A DNA stretch of 64,000 bases, taken from NCBI GenBank assembly GCA_024036415.1, contig JAMWET010003612.1, positions 186,001 through 250,000 of the forward strand. Reading direction: 5' to 3'. Each line of letters begins with the position of its first letter. The first letter of the stretch is position 1. The position numbers were made by a program, and so were the translations under genes. The stretch is from Prochilodus magdalenae. Its lineage: Eukaryota; Chordata; Actinopteri; Characiformes; Prochilodontidae. This document shows, piece by piece, positions 1 to 10,989 of the stretch. The notes beneath the pieces are model-generated. The model saw only the letters and a program-made list of their open reading frames with translations. It was not told where the DNA came from and searched no databases.

Positions 1-355
1 ACAATAAGTGGACCTTTTGTGTCATCAGTGTTGGAGCTCAGGACTGATGCACACTAGACTGGATGAAATGGATAATGAGGGGACACCTGTGGAGAAAGAC
101 AGAGAAAGACAGACACACAGAGATAAATAGAGAGAGAGGGCTCTCTGGACAAGCTCCACTATATAGTTTTTTCAATCCAGCTTCTTTCCTTACCTGTTCA
201 TCTCCTTTTCTTTCTTGGTTGAAGATTGAAAGAGCCTCATTGCATTATGACATTTGTGTAGTTTATGTACCGGTTCCTTTCCACATGCCCATTTTCCATT
301 TGTTTATGCCTTTAGAGTAAACTAAAGTAGCTTGTTTTGGCTGTTATAGACTGAT
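1..355. other. unassigned stretch
   Basis: I see no coding signature, repeat pair or structured element here. The sequence is ordinary mixed-composition DNA leading into a TIR element. Confidence 0.5.
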
Positions 356-610
356 ATATCGTCGCTGTCCAAGGAAAAACATGTATCTCCATTTTTGTAG
401 ATTTTTACTTTTATGACTTATTTGAACACATAAGCCGCTATTTACACTGTGTGGAAATTTAATGAAGAATGGACCGACAGAAGTGGCCCAAAACTGCTTG
501 GAAAGACGTCTGGTTCCATTGACTTCCATTCAAATAAAATGAGGTTTTTGGCCTCTCCTGTAAAGTTGCCATTTTGGAGATACCTGTTTTTCTTTGGACA
601 GCGACGATAT
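356..610. mobile_element. MITE-A: 255-bp element with ~36-bp terminal inverted repeats
   Basis: The left end reads atatcgtcgctgtccaagg and the right end is its near-perfect reverse complement (ctttggacagcgacgatat). The match continues inward through 'gtatctcca' for about 36 bp with few mismatches. The interior has no transposase. A shorter copy sharing the right half lies at 31318-31482 and a decayed one at about 17950-18185. This is a non-autonomous DNA transposon; the superfamily cannot be fixed because no clear target duplication is visible. Confidence 0.75.
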
Positions 611-741
611 GCATATGACGTTTCATGTGCGTTGCATGCTGTCTGACTTGATCTCCGTTCTGATTGCCTGTCCTGTGGACTCTTAGAAAGACTTTGCGGT
701 AGCCTTAAGGATGCATCTTCCACTTCCTTTTTAGTTAGGGC

Positions 742-1151
742 TGTAACGGGGAGGTTGAGGCAGGTTGCAAACGCATAGTGTTTTTATTAAGGTTTGTCCA
801 GGAGACGAGTCAAAATACAGGTAGGTAGAGACATATCCATAAAGGGGGTGAATACAGCCAGAAACAAAACAAGGGTCAAAAACTCAGGAGTAAACACAAA
901 CACTACAAAACACAGAGAACAAGAACAGAAGGGAAACACTGCTTAGAACTCACGAGAGGAAAACAGAGACTTCCTGTCAAGCAGGGCAAACAAAAGGGTT
1001 TTAATAGAAGTCCAAATGAGTTACAGATTAGTATCAGGTGTGGGAGAGGGTGGAGCCAAGGTGGAGCAGGAAGAGCTGTGCACTGACATGAAGTAACCAG
1101 AGGGGGTGTTGTGTGACACATGGACATAACCAGACAGACAAGGATGTGACA
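742..1151 (-). mobile_element. solo LTR, 410 bp, with perfect 5-bp target duplication
   Basis: Read on the minus strand it begins TGTCACATCC and ends CCCCGTTACA, the TG...CA ends of an LTR. It is flanked on both sides by AGGGC (737-741 and 1152-1156), an exact 5-bp target site duplication. On the minus strand there is a TATA-like TATTAAAA in the body and an AATAAA signal near the 3' end (plus-strand tttttattaagg near 782). No internal retroviral-type coding region or second LTR is present, so this is a solo LTR left by LTR-LTR recombination. Family (Gypsy, ERV or other) is not assigned. Confidence 0.8.
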
Positions 1152-1204
1152 AGGGCACATAATTGTGTCATGACTCCATACAGCCTGTATGCATTTTTCC
1201 ACCT

Positions 1205-1505
1205 AATGCCTGTTCAGTAACTTTACCCAAGTTACAAATATGCACCTTTCACATAGGAAAGTGGGTGTAAAGTTCATATAAAACTCGATTTTGTGTCTTC
1301 CGAATGCCTGAGAATGCCTGAAAATGACTGATAATGACTGAGAATGTTCACATTCAACATAATCTGTGGCCCTGACAACGTCCTCAAAACACCTTCTGAA
1401 CACTGCAGTTGAGACATTATGTCTTAGTTAACGTTTAACCTGGTAGGATAATTATCTGACATTATTAACATCTGTAAAACATTCCATTCTAAACCGGATA
1501 GGTGG
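1205..1505. repeat. dispersed repeat D, copy 1
   Basis: The stretch from 'tggccctgacaacgtcctc' through 'cattctaaacc' matches 9366-9490 ('tggccctaacagcatcctc' ... 'cattacattaaacc') with many small differences. It includes the short iterated motif 'gaatgcctga/aatgactga'. It is an old dispersed repeat of unknown class. Confidence 0.45.
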
Positions 1506-2004
1506 ATATATGAAACAATATTGGTTTTTGAAACATCATCAAGCTGAACAGTTTGACCATTGACACCCCACCTGAGCAGACAGCTCTTGCATCATTCAGA
1601 TATTCCATTTCTTTAAAGAACATAATTTTACAATTTCACATTTTTAAATAATAAGCCCAAGCACTACATATCTCAATGGGCCATGTGCTGCTTTATCACA
1701 GTTTGCATATATGTGGTTCTTGTCAGTTAGGACTAATACTCTGTTGTCATTATGCCGCTGTGATCCAATCTATGATGCTTTGTTTCAATGGCCCACTGTA
1801 GATGCCTTGTAGATGCACAGTCTGGCTTTAGGTAAAGCTCAACTAAATTCCTATTAAATCCAACTGAACTTGAAGTTGAGTGTCAAATATCTATCCCTAA
1901 ACCTAAACTCAGCCCTTACCTAACACACAGCCTACACTCTCTCCTAAACCTGTAGCTAAGCATAATGTTGATAATCATCCAATGAAATAAGCTGAATGGA
2001 TAAA
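1506..2004. other. unassigned stretch
   Basis: No gene, RNA or recognisable repeat is seen. The sequence is AT-rich with several in-frame stops in every frame. Confidence 0.45.
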
Positions 2005-2400
2005 AACAGAAGCATACCTAATAGTTTGTAATACCTCTATGAATATGAATAACAGCTGCGATGTTATTTGGCATGGACTGGACAGAAGGCTACATCAATG
2101 TTCAGTCATGCTTGCATCAAAGAATTGCGCATTTGGGCCAGATTTGGTGGATGCCTTCCCTGGCACAATTCTTTTAGGAGAATTTCCTGTAGGGATTTAT
2201 ACTGCTGGCAGACCCGTATGACCGTACGCCTTCATACACCTGCAAATTCAACTACTTCCTTCACATTATGACCTTCGGCACCCCCAAAGCTTCTTGTTAC
2301 CCATTTTCCACACATCAAACGAGGCTATAACTGCACTGTACCACCTCTTTACCTCCATCTCCACCTAGAAACTACTGCCACCTTAAACACACAAGGTGAC
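2005..2400 (-). mobile_element. Tc1-C relic, copy 1 (internally deleted)
   Basis: The minus strand holds a decayed N-terminal HTH region near 2200-2370 (motifs like VVEFAGV and RTVIRV, with stops). It then jumps to a C-terminal tail near 2018-2110 reading roughly SMPNNIAAVIHIHRGITNY followed by a stop. That tail matches the usual Tc1 ending S-M-P-x-R/N-I-x-A-V-I-x-A-R-G-G-x-T-x-Y. The DDE catalytic core between them is absent. Same family as 3604-3990 and 17460-17910. Confidence 0.65.
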
Positions 2401-3039
2401 TGATGTTTTGTGTGGTCCTTTTTCCCCCCATAATTCTGTAACCATATTAACTAGGACAGTATTAGCTCTGTGTGTGTGCATCGCTGCGACTCTGTGTTAA
2501 ACTGCTAGTGAGCAATGAGGGGCCAGAACTCAATTCACACCTCTCCATAAAGAAAGCCGAGATAAAAACAGACAGCACAACAGCAGCTTTCTTCATATAA
2601 CGTGACTATGTGCAATGGACACAACAGAAACACTACAATAACAAATACCTTACCTCAACAAAAACACTTTTGTAACCTTCTTGCTCAACTACAACAACAA
2701 ACATCCAGTTTGCTTCTGTTTCTGTAAGACATATGTATTTCCATCTAAATATATTTCATCAACGTTACAAAAGGGGACCTCCTTCAGAACAGGCAGAAAT
2801 GACTTTTCATGGCGTCCTGAGCTAAGAAATTCAATTTGAAAAAAATGAATTAACACCTTTTCTTATAAATGTTTGGCTTGTTAAATATACCCTGCCATAA
2901 AGCCTACAATCTGTGTCTATTCAGTTCAATACGTTAGTGCTTTAGGAGTATTTATTTAGATTTGACTGATCATTCATTCATTTTTTAAAATTTATTTACT
3001 CATTCAAAGTTTATTTACATGACTCCTACAACTCCATTT
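2401..3039. other. unassigned AT-rich stretch
   Basis: No coding or repeat signature could be supported. It contains short A- and T-rich tracts only. Confidence 0.4.
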
Positions 3040-3480
3040 TGACACTTCCTGGTTTTCATGCCATGCTCTGCACGGCGCCATGTGAAGTTGAAAGTGTCTT
3101 TTACTTCTGAAACGTGCCCCTCAGAGAGGCAGACCAGTGGGACATGGCACAGCCTTTATATGATTCTGTTGATTGAGGCGACGGAATGGCATCAGTGAGT
3201 CATGTGCCGGAGAGCAGATATCTTCAGCTCAAAGCTCTTTTGGGTAATATAGACTACCATGGTCGGGACTTGTTTGACTAGTTCTTAATTGCCAGCGGAG
3301 GGAATGGAGCGGAGTTGGGCATGAATTGCAGCATAAAAGACAAGAGGGACTCCTTTTGGGCCTTAAGAACTAAGTTTGCTCTGAAAGACTGAGAAGTGTT
3401 TGCATTGCGAGTCTGAGCCAAGAACAAGGGGGCTCAGCGGTGACAGGCTGATTTAAGAAGTAACCCAGGATGTTTCAACT
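3040..3480. other. low-repeat, CNE-like block
   Basis: The base composition is balanced, there are no recognisable repeats, and dense motif-like text is present (for example ggcgacggaatggcatcagt and cttaattgccagcgg). It has no long ORF. I infer that it could be a conserved non-coding element; conservation cannot be seen from one sequence. Confidence 0.22.
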
Positions 3481-3603
3481 TAACCTCTAACAGTTTCGTC
3501 TAGCGTAGAACTTGAAAGATTTGTTTGAATTTGACATAACCAAACTGCTGATGTCAGGTTCGGATGTCATTTTCCAAATAAGCTCACCGGACAAAAAAAC
3601 TAG

Positions 3604-3990
3604 TCCCCTGTGACTGAAACATGCCTAATAGCATTTAATTCTTCCACGGGCATAAATAACTGCTGTGATTCTGTTTGGCATCGACTGGACCAGCTTCTGG
3701 ATGTATTCCACATCAACGTCCAGCCACTCAATTCTGAGGAGAATTCCCTGTAGGCTGGGGTAGTAGCCACTGCTGTTAGACCTGTATGACCATATGTTTC
3801 CATATACCTGCAAATTCACCTACTATGGCATTTGGCACGCCCAAATGCAATCACTTCTTTTAGCCAATCATTGACATCTGCTCTGGACCCATTTTCCACA
3901 CATGGAACGAGACATTCACTGCACTGTACCACCTCTTCTCAATCTAAGAATCACATCATACACCCTGCAGGTATTTATAGCCTGTTCAAG
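3604..3990 (-). mobile_element. Tc1-C relic, copy 2 (internally deleted)
   Basis: On the minus strand a degenerate HTH region near 3800-3920 (WLKEVIAFGRAK-like) is followed directly by a tail around VDVEYIQKLVQSMPNRITAV and ending RIKCY. This is the conserved C-terminus of Tc1 transposases, in an open frame at 3625-3819. The roughly 200 catalytic residues expected between the two parts are missing. A TATA-like tataaatacctg lies upstream of the HTH on the minus strand (plus strand near 3970), as in the 17.5-kb copy. Confidence 0.7.
3625..3819 (-). pseudogene. Tc1 transposase C-terminal remnant
   Basis: The open frame ends in EYIQKLVQSMPNRITAVIYA, matching the last ~30 residues of Tc1-like transposases. 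Its first half is HTH-region sequence in a shifted frame, so this is not a functional protein. It lacks the catalytic D-D-E motifs. Confidence 0.65.
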
Positions 3991-4008
3991 TGGTGCAATA
4001 TCATAATA

Positions 4009-4022
4009 CCAATACCAATACC

Positions 4023-4092
<70 letters not shown>

Positions 4093-4094
4093 GC

Positions 4095-4156
<62 letters not shown>
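4009..4156. repeat. (AAT)n microsatellite, ~135 bp
   Basis: Several 'accaat' hexamers pass into a long AAT array with three interruptions (aac, aac, agc). It abuts the 5' end of the Tc1-C relic. Long open frames here (poly-N, poly-I, poly-Y) are translations of the repeat. Confidence 0.95.
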
Positions 4157-4223
4157 AATTCCTTATTATTATACTTTCATTACCTTTGGCAGCTCAAAGT
4201 GCTTTACAGACACAGTCAAAACT

Positions 4224-4290
4224 ACACACACACACACACTTTATATATACATATGTACACACACACACACACAGACACACACACACACAT
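4224..4290. repeat. two (CA)n arrays
   Basis: Two blocks of CA repeats are separated by an AT-rich spacer ('tttatatatacatatgt'). Confidence 0.9.
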
Positions 4291-4706
4291 ATACACATAA
4301 ATACCATGTTAATGCAGTTTTAACTAAACACTGTGTTAAAGAGATACATTTATTGTGTATATGTTATGCTCTAATCATGTTCAACTTTCAAAGAGGGTTA
4401 CTCCTTGCTTTATTTTTCCTCTCTTTTCTCATTACCTAAAAACAGGTTTTAGTCTGGCATGCTGGACTCAATTTGTGTTGTGACAGAATTTAGTACTGAG
4501 GACCACAAGGCAAATCGATAGTGCCAAATCAATTAAAGAAGGTACAGACTAGTGTAGTCAAAAAGACTTAATTTGTTTGTAAAGTGTTTGTGTTTTATAT
4601 GGCATATGTAACATGTTCTATGTAAATAAACAGACCTTGATGATTAAACTGATGCAGGTTAATATCTTGCTCTATAAATACTGCATGCACACGTTTTAAG
4701 CAAGGC
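4291..4706. other. unassigned stretch
   Basis: Nothing recognised. AT-rich, no repeat partner found in the window. Confidence 0.4.
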
Positions 4707-5150
4707 TTGATGAATTGTTGCACCCAGAAGGAAGTGTCAGATTGCAGTGTTATAGGGAAGCTAGATAAAGGTTACCAGGAACAATAACTGATGATAAATT
4801 TAGACTGATATGGGTAATATTTATTGAGCTACACATACAGACATTGTGTCTCCTAATATGGGATCAGGCCACCATGTGAGGTCTCAGCATGGAGTTGTAG
4901 AGGTTCTAATGGTGTCCTATGATAATCTATCCCACACAGCTTGAATATTCTCACAGAGCTCATGATTTTGTGGTAGAGGTTGAGATGGAGTGACATCAAA
5001 CCTTGTAGACATGCAATGTTCCTCCATACACTGATTCATTGGTTGACTGCACCAAAACAAAAGCAGGACAGTTTGGCACAACACCATTGTAGTCTTTGGC
5101 GACACTTATGTGGTGTTAAGGGCAGTCATTGTAAAGACCTGGGGGCATGT
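4707..5150 (-). mobile_element. Tc1-B relic, copy 1
   Basis: It begins with the family's end sequence (gttgcacccagaaggaag). On the minus strand it carries ELCENIQAVWDRLS, the last helix region of a Tc1-like transposase, preceded by pieces such as TTMVLCQTV. It aligns with 20594-21080, 31486-32280 and 41812-42400 in this window. The catalytic centre is deleted and frames are broken. The 5' transposase side fades out near 5150. Confidence 0.65.
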
Positions 5151-5384
5151 AATGCATGAAGTGGTGTGTATATGTTTATTTTTACCATTCAATTTTTTTT
5201 AATTGAATTTGAGCAGCTGATTATTTTGTTCTATTATTTTCTGATATCATTTTATTGTATTTGTTCACATTCTAATCATGGCTGTGGTTGCTGTGCTGTA
5301 ATTCAATGGGTGCTACTTTATCAGGCTATTTTCTACACTTGATGACGGGCCAGGTGGGAGCAGTTTCAGGCTCAAATGCCAGAT
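5151..5384. other. unassigned stretch
   Basis: No feature supported. Confidence 0.4.
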
Positions 5385-5590
5385 GTCATACTTTATTGAT
5401 CCTACAAGGGAAATACTGCATGTCATATTTCTGCCTAACTGTGCCCAGTCTGAGAGCAGCACATGGTTGCCAGCAGAGCTGCAATGCCTGAAGCTGTGGG
5501 AAGTGCCTTGCCCAAGGGTACACCACACAGGCAGTCCTGGGATTTGAGACCACAACATTAATAGCTCACCTCTCCTACCACTAAAGGTGG
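5385..5590 (-). mobile_element. tRNA-derived SINE with 'ggatcaataaagtat' tail (minus strand)
   Basis: On the minus strand the 3' end reads atttcccttgtaggatcaat-aaagtat, the same retroposon tail seen at 10347 and 56755. The other end has a B-box-like ggtctcaaatccc (plus-strand gggatttgagacc near 5540). This order (RNA polymerase III-like head, LINE-related tail) fits a degenerate SINE. Confidence 0.5.
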
Positions 5591-5796
5591 GGTAGACAGA
5601 GTTTTGTTGGGCTCAGACTGGGTTTGAATCCTGTGTACTGGATCGTATCGGACCTCAGAAAATTCAAAGCCTGTATTTAGGTTCAGATTAAAGTTTTAAG
5701 CCCAATTAAAGCTGTACTATAACATACAGGAGGCTAAACGTAGTGCTGTATGATGAACCCATAGGCAGAAGCATTTGCAATGGTAGTATTGTTAAG

Positions 5797-5928
5797 TGTG
5801 TGTGTGTGTGGTGTGTGTGTGTGAGTGTGTGGTGTGTGTGTGTGTGCATGTGTGGTGTGTGTGTGTGTGTGCGCGTGTGTTTGTGTGTGCGCGTGTGTTT
5901 GTGTGTGCGGGTGTGTGTGTGTGTGTGT

Positions 5929-5971
<43 letters not shown>

Positions 5972-5992
5972 TGCGCACGTGTGTGTGTGTTT
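5797..5992. repeat. (GT)n compound microsatellite, ~195 bp
   Basis: The array is almost uninterrupted alternating purine-pyrimidine (GT)n with GCGCGT interruptions and periodic 'gtgtggtgtg' variants. It is strand-biased with G/T on the plus strand. Frames through it encode Cys/Val repeats and are artefacts. Confidence 0.95.
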
Positions 5993-6149
5993 GCGATGGC
6001 TCTCTAGCCAGGAGGCTGGGACTAACTCTAGGACTAATATGCTACATTGATTCTTTTGTCAGTGTCTCTCCTCCCTCTCTTGCCCGCAAGTTCTCAATGA
6101 GCTGGATCTCCTGCCTTCCCTCTCTCTCTCCAACCCCTACCTCATTTCA
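5993..6149. other. unassigned stretch
   Basis: Mixed sequence with a CT-rich tract near 6110-6135. No feature supported. Confidence 0.4.
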
Positions 6150-6370
6150 TTAGCACTAATCGGTTATCTATTTCCACACAGTCCTGCACCCCAGCCCTCC
6201 TCACCATGGCCTTTCTCACAGCCCGTGTCGGCTCCCCTTGTTTTGCTAAAGCACAGCGAAATCAATGCTGACTGCGCAGCAGGAATTTGGGAACTTCACG
6301 CCCCCTTGCCTTGCCGGCCCACTGATGGGACAAAGTAGTCCAGTCTGCCTCATTTAAATGTCAGCTGGAA
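6150..6370. other. low-repeat, CNE-like block
   Basis: GC-balanced block with no repeats and motifs such as gcacagcgaaatcaatgctg and ctgactgcgcagcag. Candidate regulatory DNA by texture only. Confidence 0.2.
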
Positions 6371-6796
6371 GCTGCTGTTTTTATATATATATATAATTTG
6401 GTGGTGGATTTTTGCCCAATTATCTCCCCAACGTCAGTCATTACCAGTTTCCACCCACTGTCTGAGTCTTCTCTATCATATTGCACCAGGCAATCTGCAA
6501 GTCTGAAGGAAAGCACATGCTTTCTCTGAGACATTTGAAGTTGAAACACCAAATCTTTTCAAACTACTACTCACAGGAAATGTGCTAAGGCTGACTTCCC
6601 AGTTCTCTTTACAAGAAGTGTCAGACACTGGAGCTGATTCAGTCCTCGGCACCAAATTTCAAGTGCAATCTCCAAGATGACTCAATACGATTTTGCCCAA
6701 TCCTGACCAGTATATGACCCCCAGCAACATAAACCCATAAAGCTTCATATTCCAAATCATATCACCGGTTAAATTATATTAGCGACAATGCTAAGG
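6371..6796. other. unassigned stretch
   Basis: A short TA run at 6380-6395 is the only structure seen. Confidence 0.4.
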
Positions 6797-6897
<101 letters not shown>

Positions 6898-7463
6898 GTG
6901 CACTCTGCCAGATTAACACCTGTGTCATAAAATAAAAGTAGGTAGAAAGGCAAAAAAGAAATGAGAAAATCTAAAGCAGGATCACTGCAGGCCAAAATCT
7001 GTGGAAGATGGGAGATAACCAGCTATTACAAACCCGAATGTGAAATCTGAAACTAACCTGAGTATGACAGGTACTTGAATATATAATGGCCAAACACAAC
7101 ATGAAGAGCCAATGCCTGGCAAGGGCAGGTCAGCACTGCTAAACGTAGGGTCCAGTTCTGCACAGTTTGGTGATTTCCCTACTTGAACACACCTTCTTAA
7201 ACTGCTAACTACCTGCTAAGGTGTATCAGCTGTATTTGAGAAGGGCAGTCCCCAAACTGCTGGACACTGGCTATCTAGCCCTGGACACCCCTGAAAAAAA
7301 CTCTCCTGCCCACCCAGGGAGCATAGCCAATCGTGCCCTCTTGGACTGTTAGCCACTGGTTGCTGTTGCATCATCAGAGCTTGAGGCTCTTCTAGTGCAT
7401 TGCACTCCTGAAGGATGGAGACAATCCCACTCTGATGATGAGCATGATTGGGCTGCAGGCAGG
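6898..7463. repeat. mostly unassigned; probable dispersed repeat at ~7145-7310
   Basis: The segment with 'gtccagttctgcacagtttg' and a downstream 'ccctggacacccctg' resembles a dispersed teleost repeat I recall, but no second copy is in this window. The rest has no supported feature. Confidence 0.3.
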
Positions 7464-7920
7464 CACTCTTAAAAATGAAGGTACCTAAAAAGGGTCTATG
7501 AAGCGATGCCTCTAAAGAACCCTGTTAAGAATTTTTAATGGATGGTGGTCTAAAACTCATTTCCTGTGTATGAGAACAACAACAACAAAAAAATGAATGA
7601 ACAATCAACACAAGCCTGCATTGCAAAGGTTATTTGCTCTGAACAGCTCACATGATTTATGAATAGGAGAAAGAAGGTCAATAAAAACCAGATGCATTAA
7701 TGTTTCCGCATCTATATGATTGACACTTTAGCCAATGCTGCCCCATAGCATATCAAATGATGACGACAGTAATGTGTGCAGGTGCAGTAAGAACCATTTT
7801 TGTAAGTGCGATATGAAGAACTTTCAGAAAGTAATAACCTTAAGGGTCTACAAATTTAGTTTTTTTGTACAGCCACACAGCCAAGCTAAGAACCATTTAA
7901 TAAGCATCATTTTTAAGACT
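7464..7920. mobile_element. MITE with TIRs around 'cttaaaaatga'
   Basis: The left end cactcttaaaaatgaagg is matched by the right end catcatttttaagact read in reverse complement, with about 14 of 18 positions agreeing. The interior repeats 'aagaaccattt'-type motifs and has no transposase. The pattern fits a non-autonomous DNA transposon. Confidence 0.5.
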
Positions 7921-8880
7921 ATGATATATTAACATTATAGCTCTAACGGCTCAGTTCAGACTTTTTGCCAATATCCAATCTTTCTGCCTTGGTGCTCCAC
8001 ATTCATGCCTGTAAGAGACCTATAGATTTCTACCCAGAAAGTACCTGCATGGGCATATATTGTCAGCAGGTCAGCGGCATTTCTAATATGTGTCTGATCT
8101 AGAACCACATATGATATTGAATTGTGTATGGTACACTCAGTCATGCTGTACACTTACAGATCCTACACGTCTCAAGGTATTAGAGCCACAGAAAGTTTCA
8201 TGGTTAGAGTGTTTGACCAACATTTTGCTTTTTCCAGTTTTTCAGAAGCACCAGAATTTGCATTTTCCTGACCTCTTGAAGCCCACGCACCGCCGTATCT
8301 ACCTGTGATAAATAAGAGGTAGGTGAATGTATGCACTGAGTGAATTTTATTTCAGGGCTTTTCCACAAAGACATGAACATTAGCATTACAGGACAGCAAA
8401 ATTTCAGCAGAGGTCAAGAAACACAAAACCTAATCAGAAGCTTATCCTTATGAGAAAATCCCCACAACAGTCAGGCAAGGTCAAAGCCAGAGCAAAAAAG
8501 GAAAAGTTGCAGCTTAGCACTGGGAACAACACATACAACTTTGCAAAGAAGCCAACAAACGCAGTATAGTATATGTTCAGTATAAACTACTGTATATATG
8601 TGCACTGTATCCAAACTAAACACGGGTAAAGATAATTACTACACCTCAGACCCAGGTTCCAAAGATTATGAGGAGGCAGAGCCAAGCAATAGAGGTGGCG
8701 CTCACTGCCCTTAAAATCTGATTGGCCAACCTGGTTGTCACTCTGCACCTTTCTTTGTCATAATTAGAATGCTTCCACCTGTCCAACTGGGAAAAGTAGT
8801 TTAGCAAATGTGTTTTTGCTGATGCTCCAGACAATGAGCTTATTTACATGCACTTAATAATGCATGATTTTTTTTTTCAG
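7921..8880. other. unassigned stretch
   Basis: No gene or definite repeat. The 8330-8780 part has the A-rich, 'ggtcaaagccagagc' texture of the reversed LTRs elsewhere in the window, but TG/CA ends and a target duplication were not found. Confidence 0.35.
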
Positions 8881-9560
8881 TTATCCAGCTATAATTGTTT
8901 TGTTCTAAAAACATTCTGAGAATATACAATGCTCCGTTAATGTTTCCAGCTGGAAGTTTTTAGGTAGGAGAACATTCTCTAAACATTCTGTCATCTCAGG
9001 TCTCAGTACAATCCATAAAACACTTTCCAAATGTGGTGCTGAGAATGAATTCTTCCTTTTTTCATGTATCATAATCTGTGCACTGCAAAAAATGAAATCT
9101 TAACATGCAAAAAATCTTCAAAATCAATAATATGTCTTGTTTTTTTTCATTTAGGAATAACTGACTTGACTAGATTTGTATATGTAAGATAAATATTCTA
9201 GTTTTTAAAAATCTGTCTATGATTATCTTATTAAGATTTTTTTTTCAGATTTTTCTGAAACTTTTTGAGGCTCTCCCCTATAAAAGAAGAAATTCAAGAC
9301 AACTTTACTTAATATAAGACCACAATGTTCTTAAAACTTATACAAGACTTAAAATACAATGGCCATGGCCCTAACAGCATCCTCAAAACATCTTCTGAAT
9401 GTTGCATGTAATGTCTTAGTTTAGATTAAACCGTTTAGGAACATTATTTACATCATAGACATCTTCAATGCGTTCTTTAAACATTACATTAAACCATCAT
9501 CTTTAAACCTTTATTAGAACTTGTAGGGAACCCTAGCCAATGTTGTGGGAACATTCTCTG
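8881..9560. repeat. dispersed repeat D, copy 2, in a decayed repeat block
   Basis: 9366-9490 matches 1367-1500. Flanking text iterates 'acattct' (gaacattctctaaacattctg and others) and ends with 'cattctctgctagctggg'. Old, class unknown. Confidence 0.4.
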
Positions 9561-10346
9561 CTAGCTGGGTATCTGATAATTCAGGTGGTCAAGGATGTAA
9601 GCAGCATACTCTGATTTCTCAGATTGGAATAAAGTCTAGAAATGCGATGAAGGGAGCTGGACTTTAGCTCAGTAATTAGGATTTTCAGTGCATGGATATC
9701 TTACTCTGATTTCTTTCGTCTTTCTTAGCCTGCACTCTCACAGTCAGAGCATCAGAAATAAGCAAGCAGCGTGTAACACAGCAACTGTAAGATAGCAACA
9801 AAACACAAAACATGCGACTGCATGCCTGATGAAATGAAGGATTTGAATGTCCTTAAATCCGACTTCTACATGTAAGGATGTGGATGCAGAGTTTTACCAT
9901 TGCTGGCTACTCAAGTGCATGTGAGCGCATTGGGCAGATTACTGACAATGAAATACTGATCAGAATATTAAGCACATGCAAACACATTCATTGTGTTATG
10001 GAGTTCTAAGACCAGGTTGTGACATAAAATATATTTTTAAAAGTGCATTTATTGTACAGAGGTACATGTAGGGTGGGGGTATCCATTGTTTTCTGGAAAG
10101 GGCTGGTGTGGCTACATGTTCATCTCCAACAAGCAGAACACCACCTTAGTCTGTTTGTTAAATCATCTGATCCTAGTCTTCCACTTTATTGGAATGCAAA
10201 CCCCAGACCAAACACCCTGAATGACTGTTTATGCTTCTGCTTTATTGGAATGCAAACCCTCAGCCTTTTCATATCTATGCTATAGAAGCATAGATTTTTT
10301 TTTTATTTGTATTGTTTTTTGTGAAATCGCTACTGGCTGCTAAATT
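9561..10346. other. unassigned stretch
   Basis: A short local duplication is visible: 'tttattggaatgcaaacc' occurs at about 10186 and again at about 10241. No gene seen. Confidence 0.4.
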
Positions 10347-10365
10347 TCCTTCAGGATCAATAAAG

Positions 10366-10418
<53 letters not shown>
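10347..10418 (+). repeat. retroposon 3' tail followed by (ATCT)n
   Basis: 'aatttccttcaggatcaata' followed by 'aagt' leads directly into (ATCT)n. The same junction occurs at 56755. This is the kind of 3' terminus left by 5'-truncated LINE/SINE insertions, whose tail repeats have expanded. Confidence 0.7.
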
Positions 10419-10989
10419 CCTCCTTTAAATTCAAATCCTGCTTTTAAAAAAGAGGTGAGTAAAATGGACCGTCATGATTACAATTTACATACAGTTACAG
10501 CAAAGCAACAGCAATGAAAATGGTGGACTAAGAGACGAGATCTACTGCTGTGGGCTGTGAAGTGGATGTTACTTTCTTACCCCTCACACGGTACTGAAGT
10601 GTCAACAAGCATTCCTGGTGTTCATCTTTAAATCAAGCTGAAGTTGGCTTCCTCTTTGCCAACTGCTCAATCAAATATTCCTTTCCACCTTAAATGCTAC
10701 AACTTGTGGTAGAATGTAACTGTGGCACAATTTAAGGTGGAACAGGAAATAAACAAAACAGCAGGTGAAGCTAACCTCAGCGCCCACACCTTTAACAAGA
10801 TCCTGTACATCTTCATTCAGAGTTGTTAGTGTACTCGGTACATTTGGCTCTGGAAAGATTCTGAAGAGAGGTCAGTTCCACCTTTATTAGCATCATATCA
10901 GCAACCGGAAAGTAGGAACAGGAAGTGGTGGGAGGAACAACATTAATTTACTTTGTGTTGTTGTCGTATATTCCAAAAGCAAGTAGCTA
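10419..10989. other. unassigned stretch
   Basis: No feature supported; ends at the TA target of the first Tc1-A element. Confidence 0.4.

Noticed and set aside
3832..4439. Long open frames (163, 149 and 80 codons) at 3.8-4.4 kb
   Set aside because: They are translations of (AAT)n and (CA)n arrays (poly-Ile, Asn, Tyr, His/Thr), not genes.
5706..6153. Cys/Val- or His/Thr-rich frames up to 136 codons
   Set aside because: They come from the (GT)n array in its six frames.
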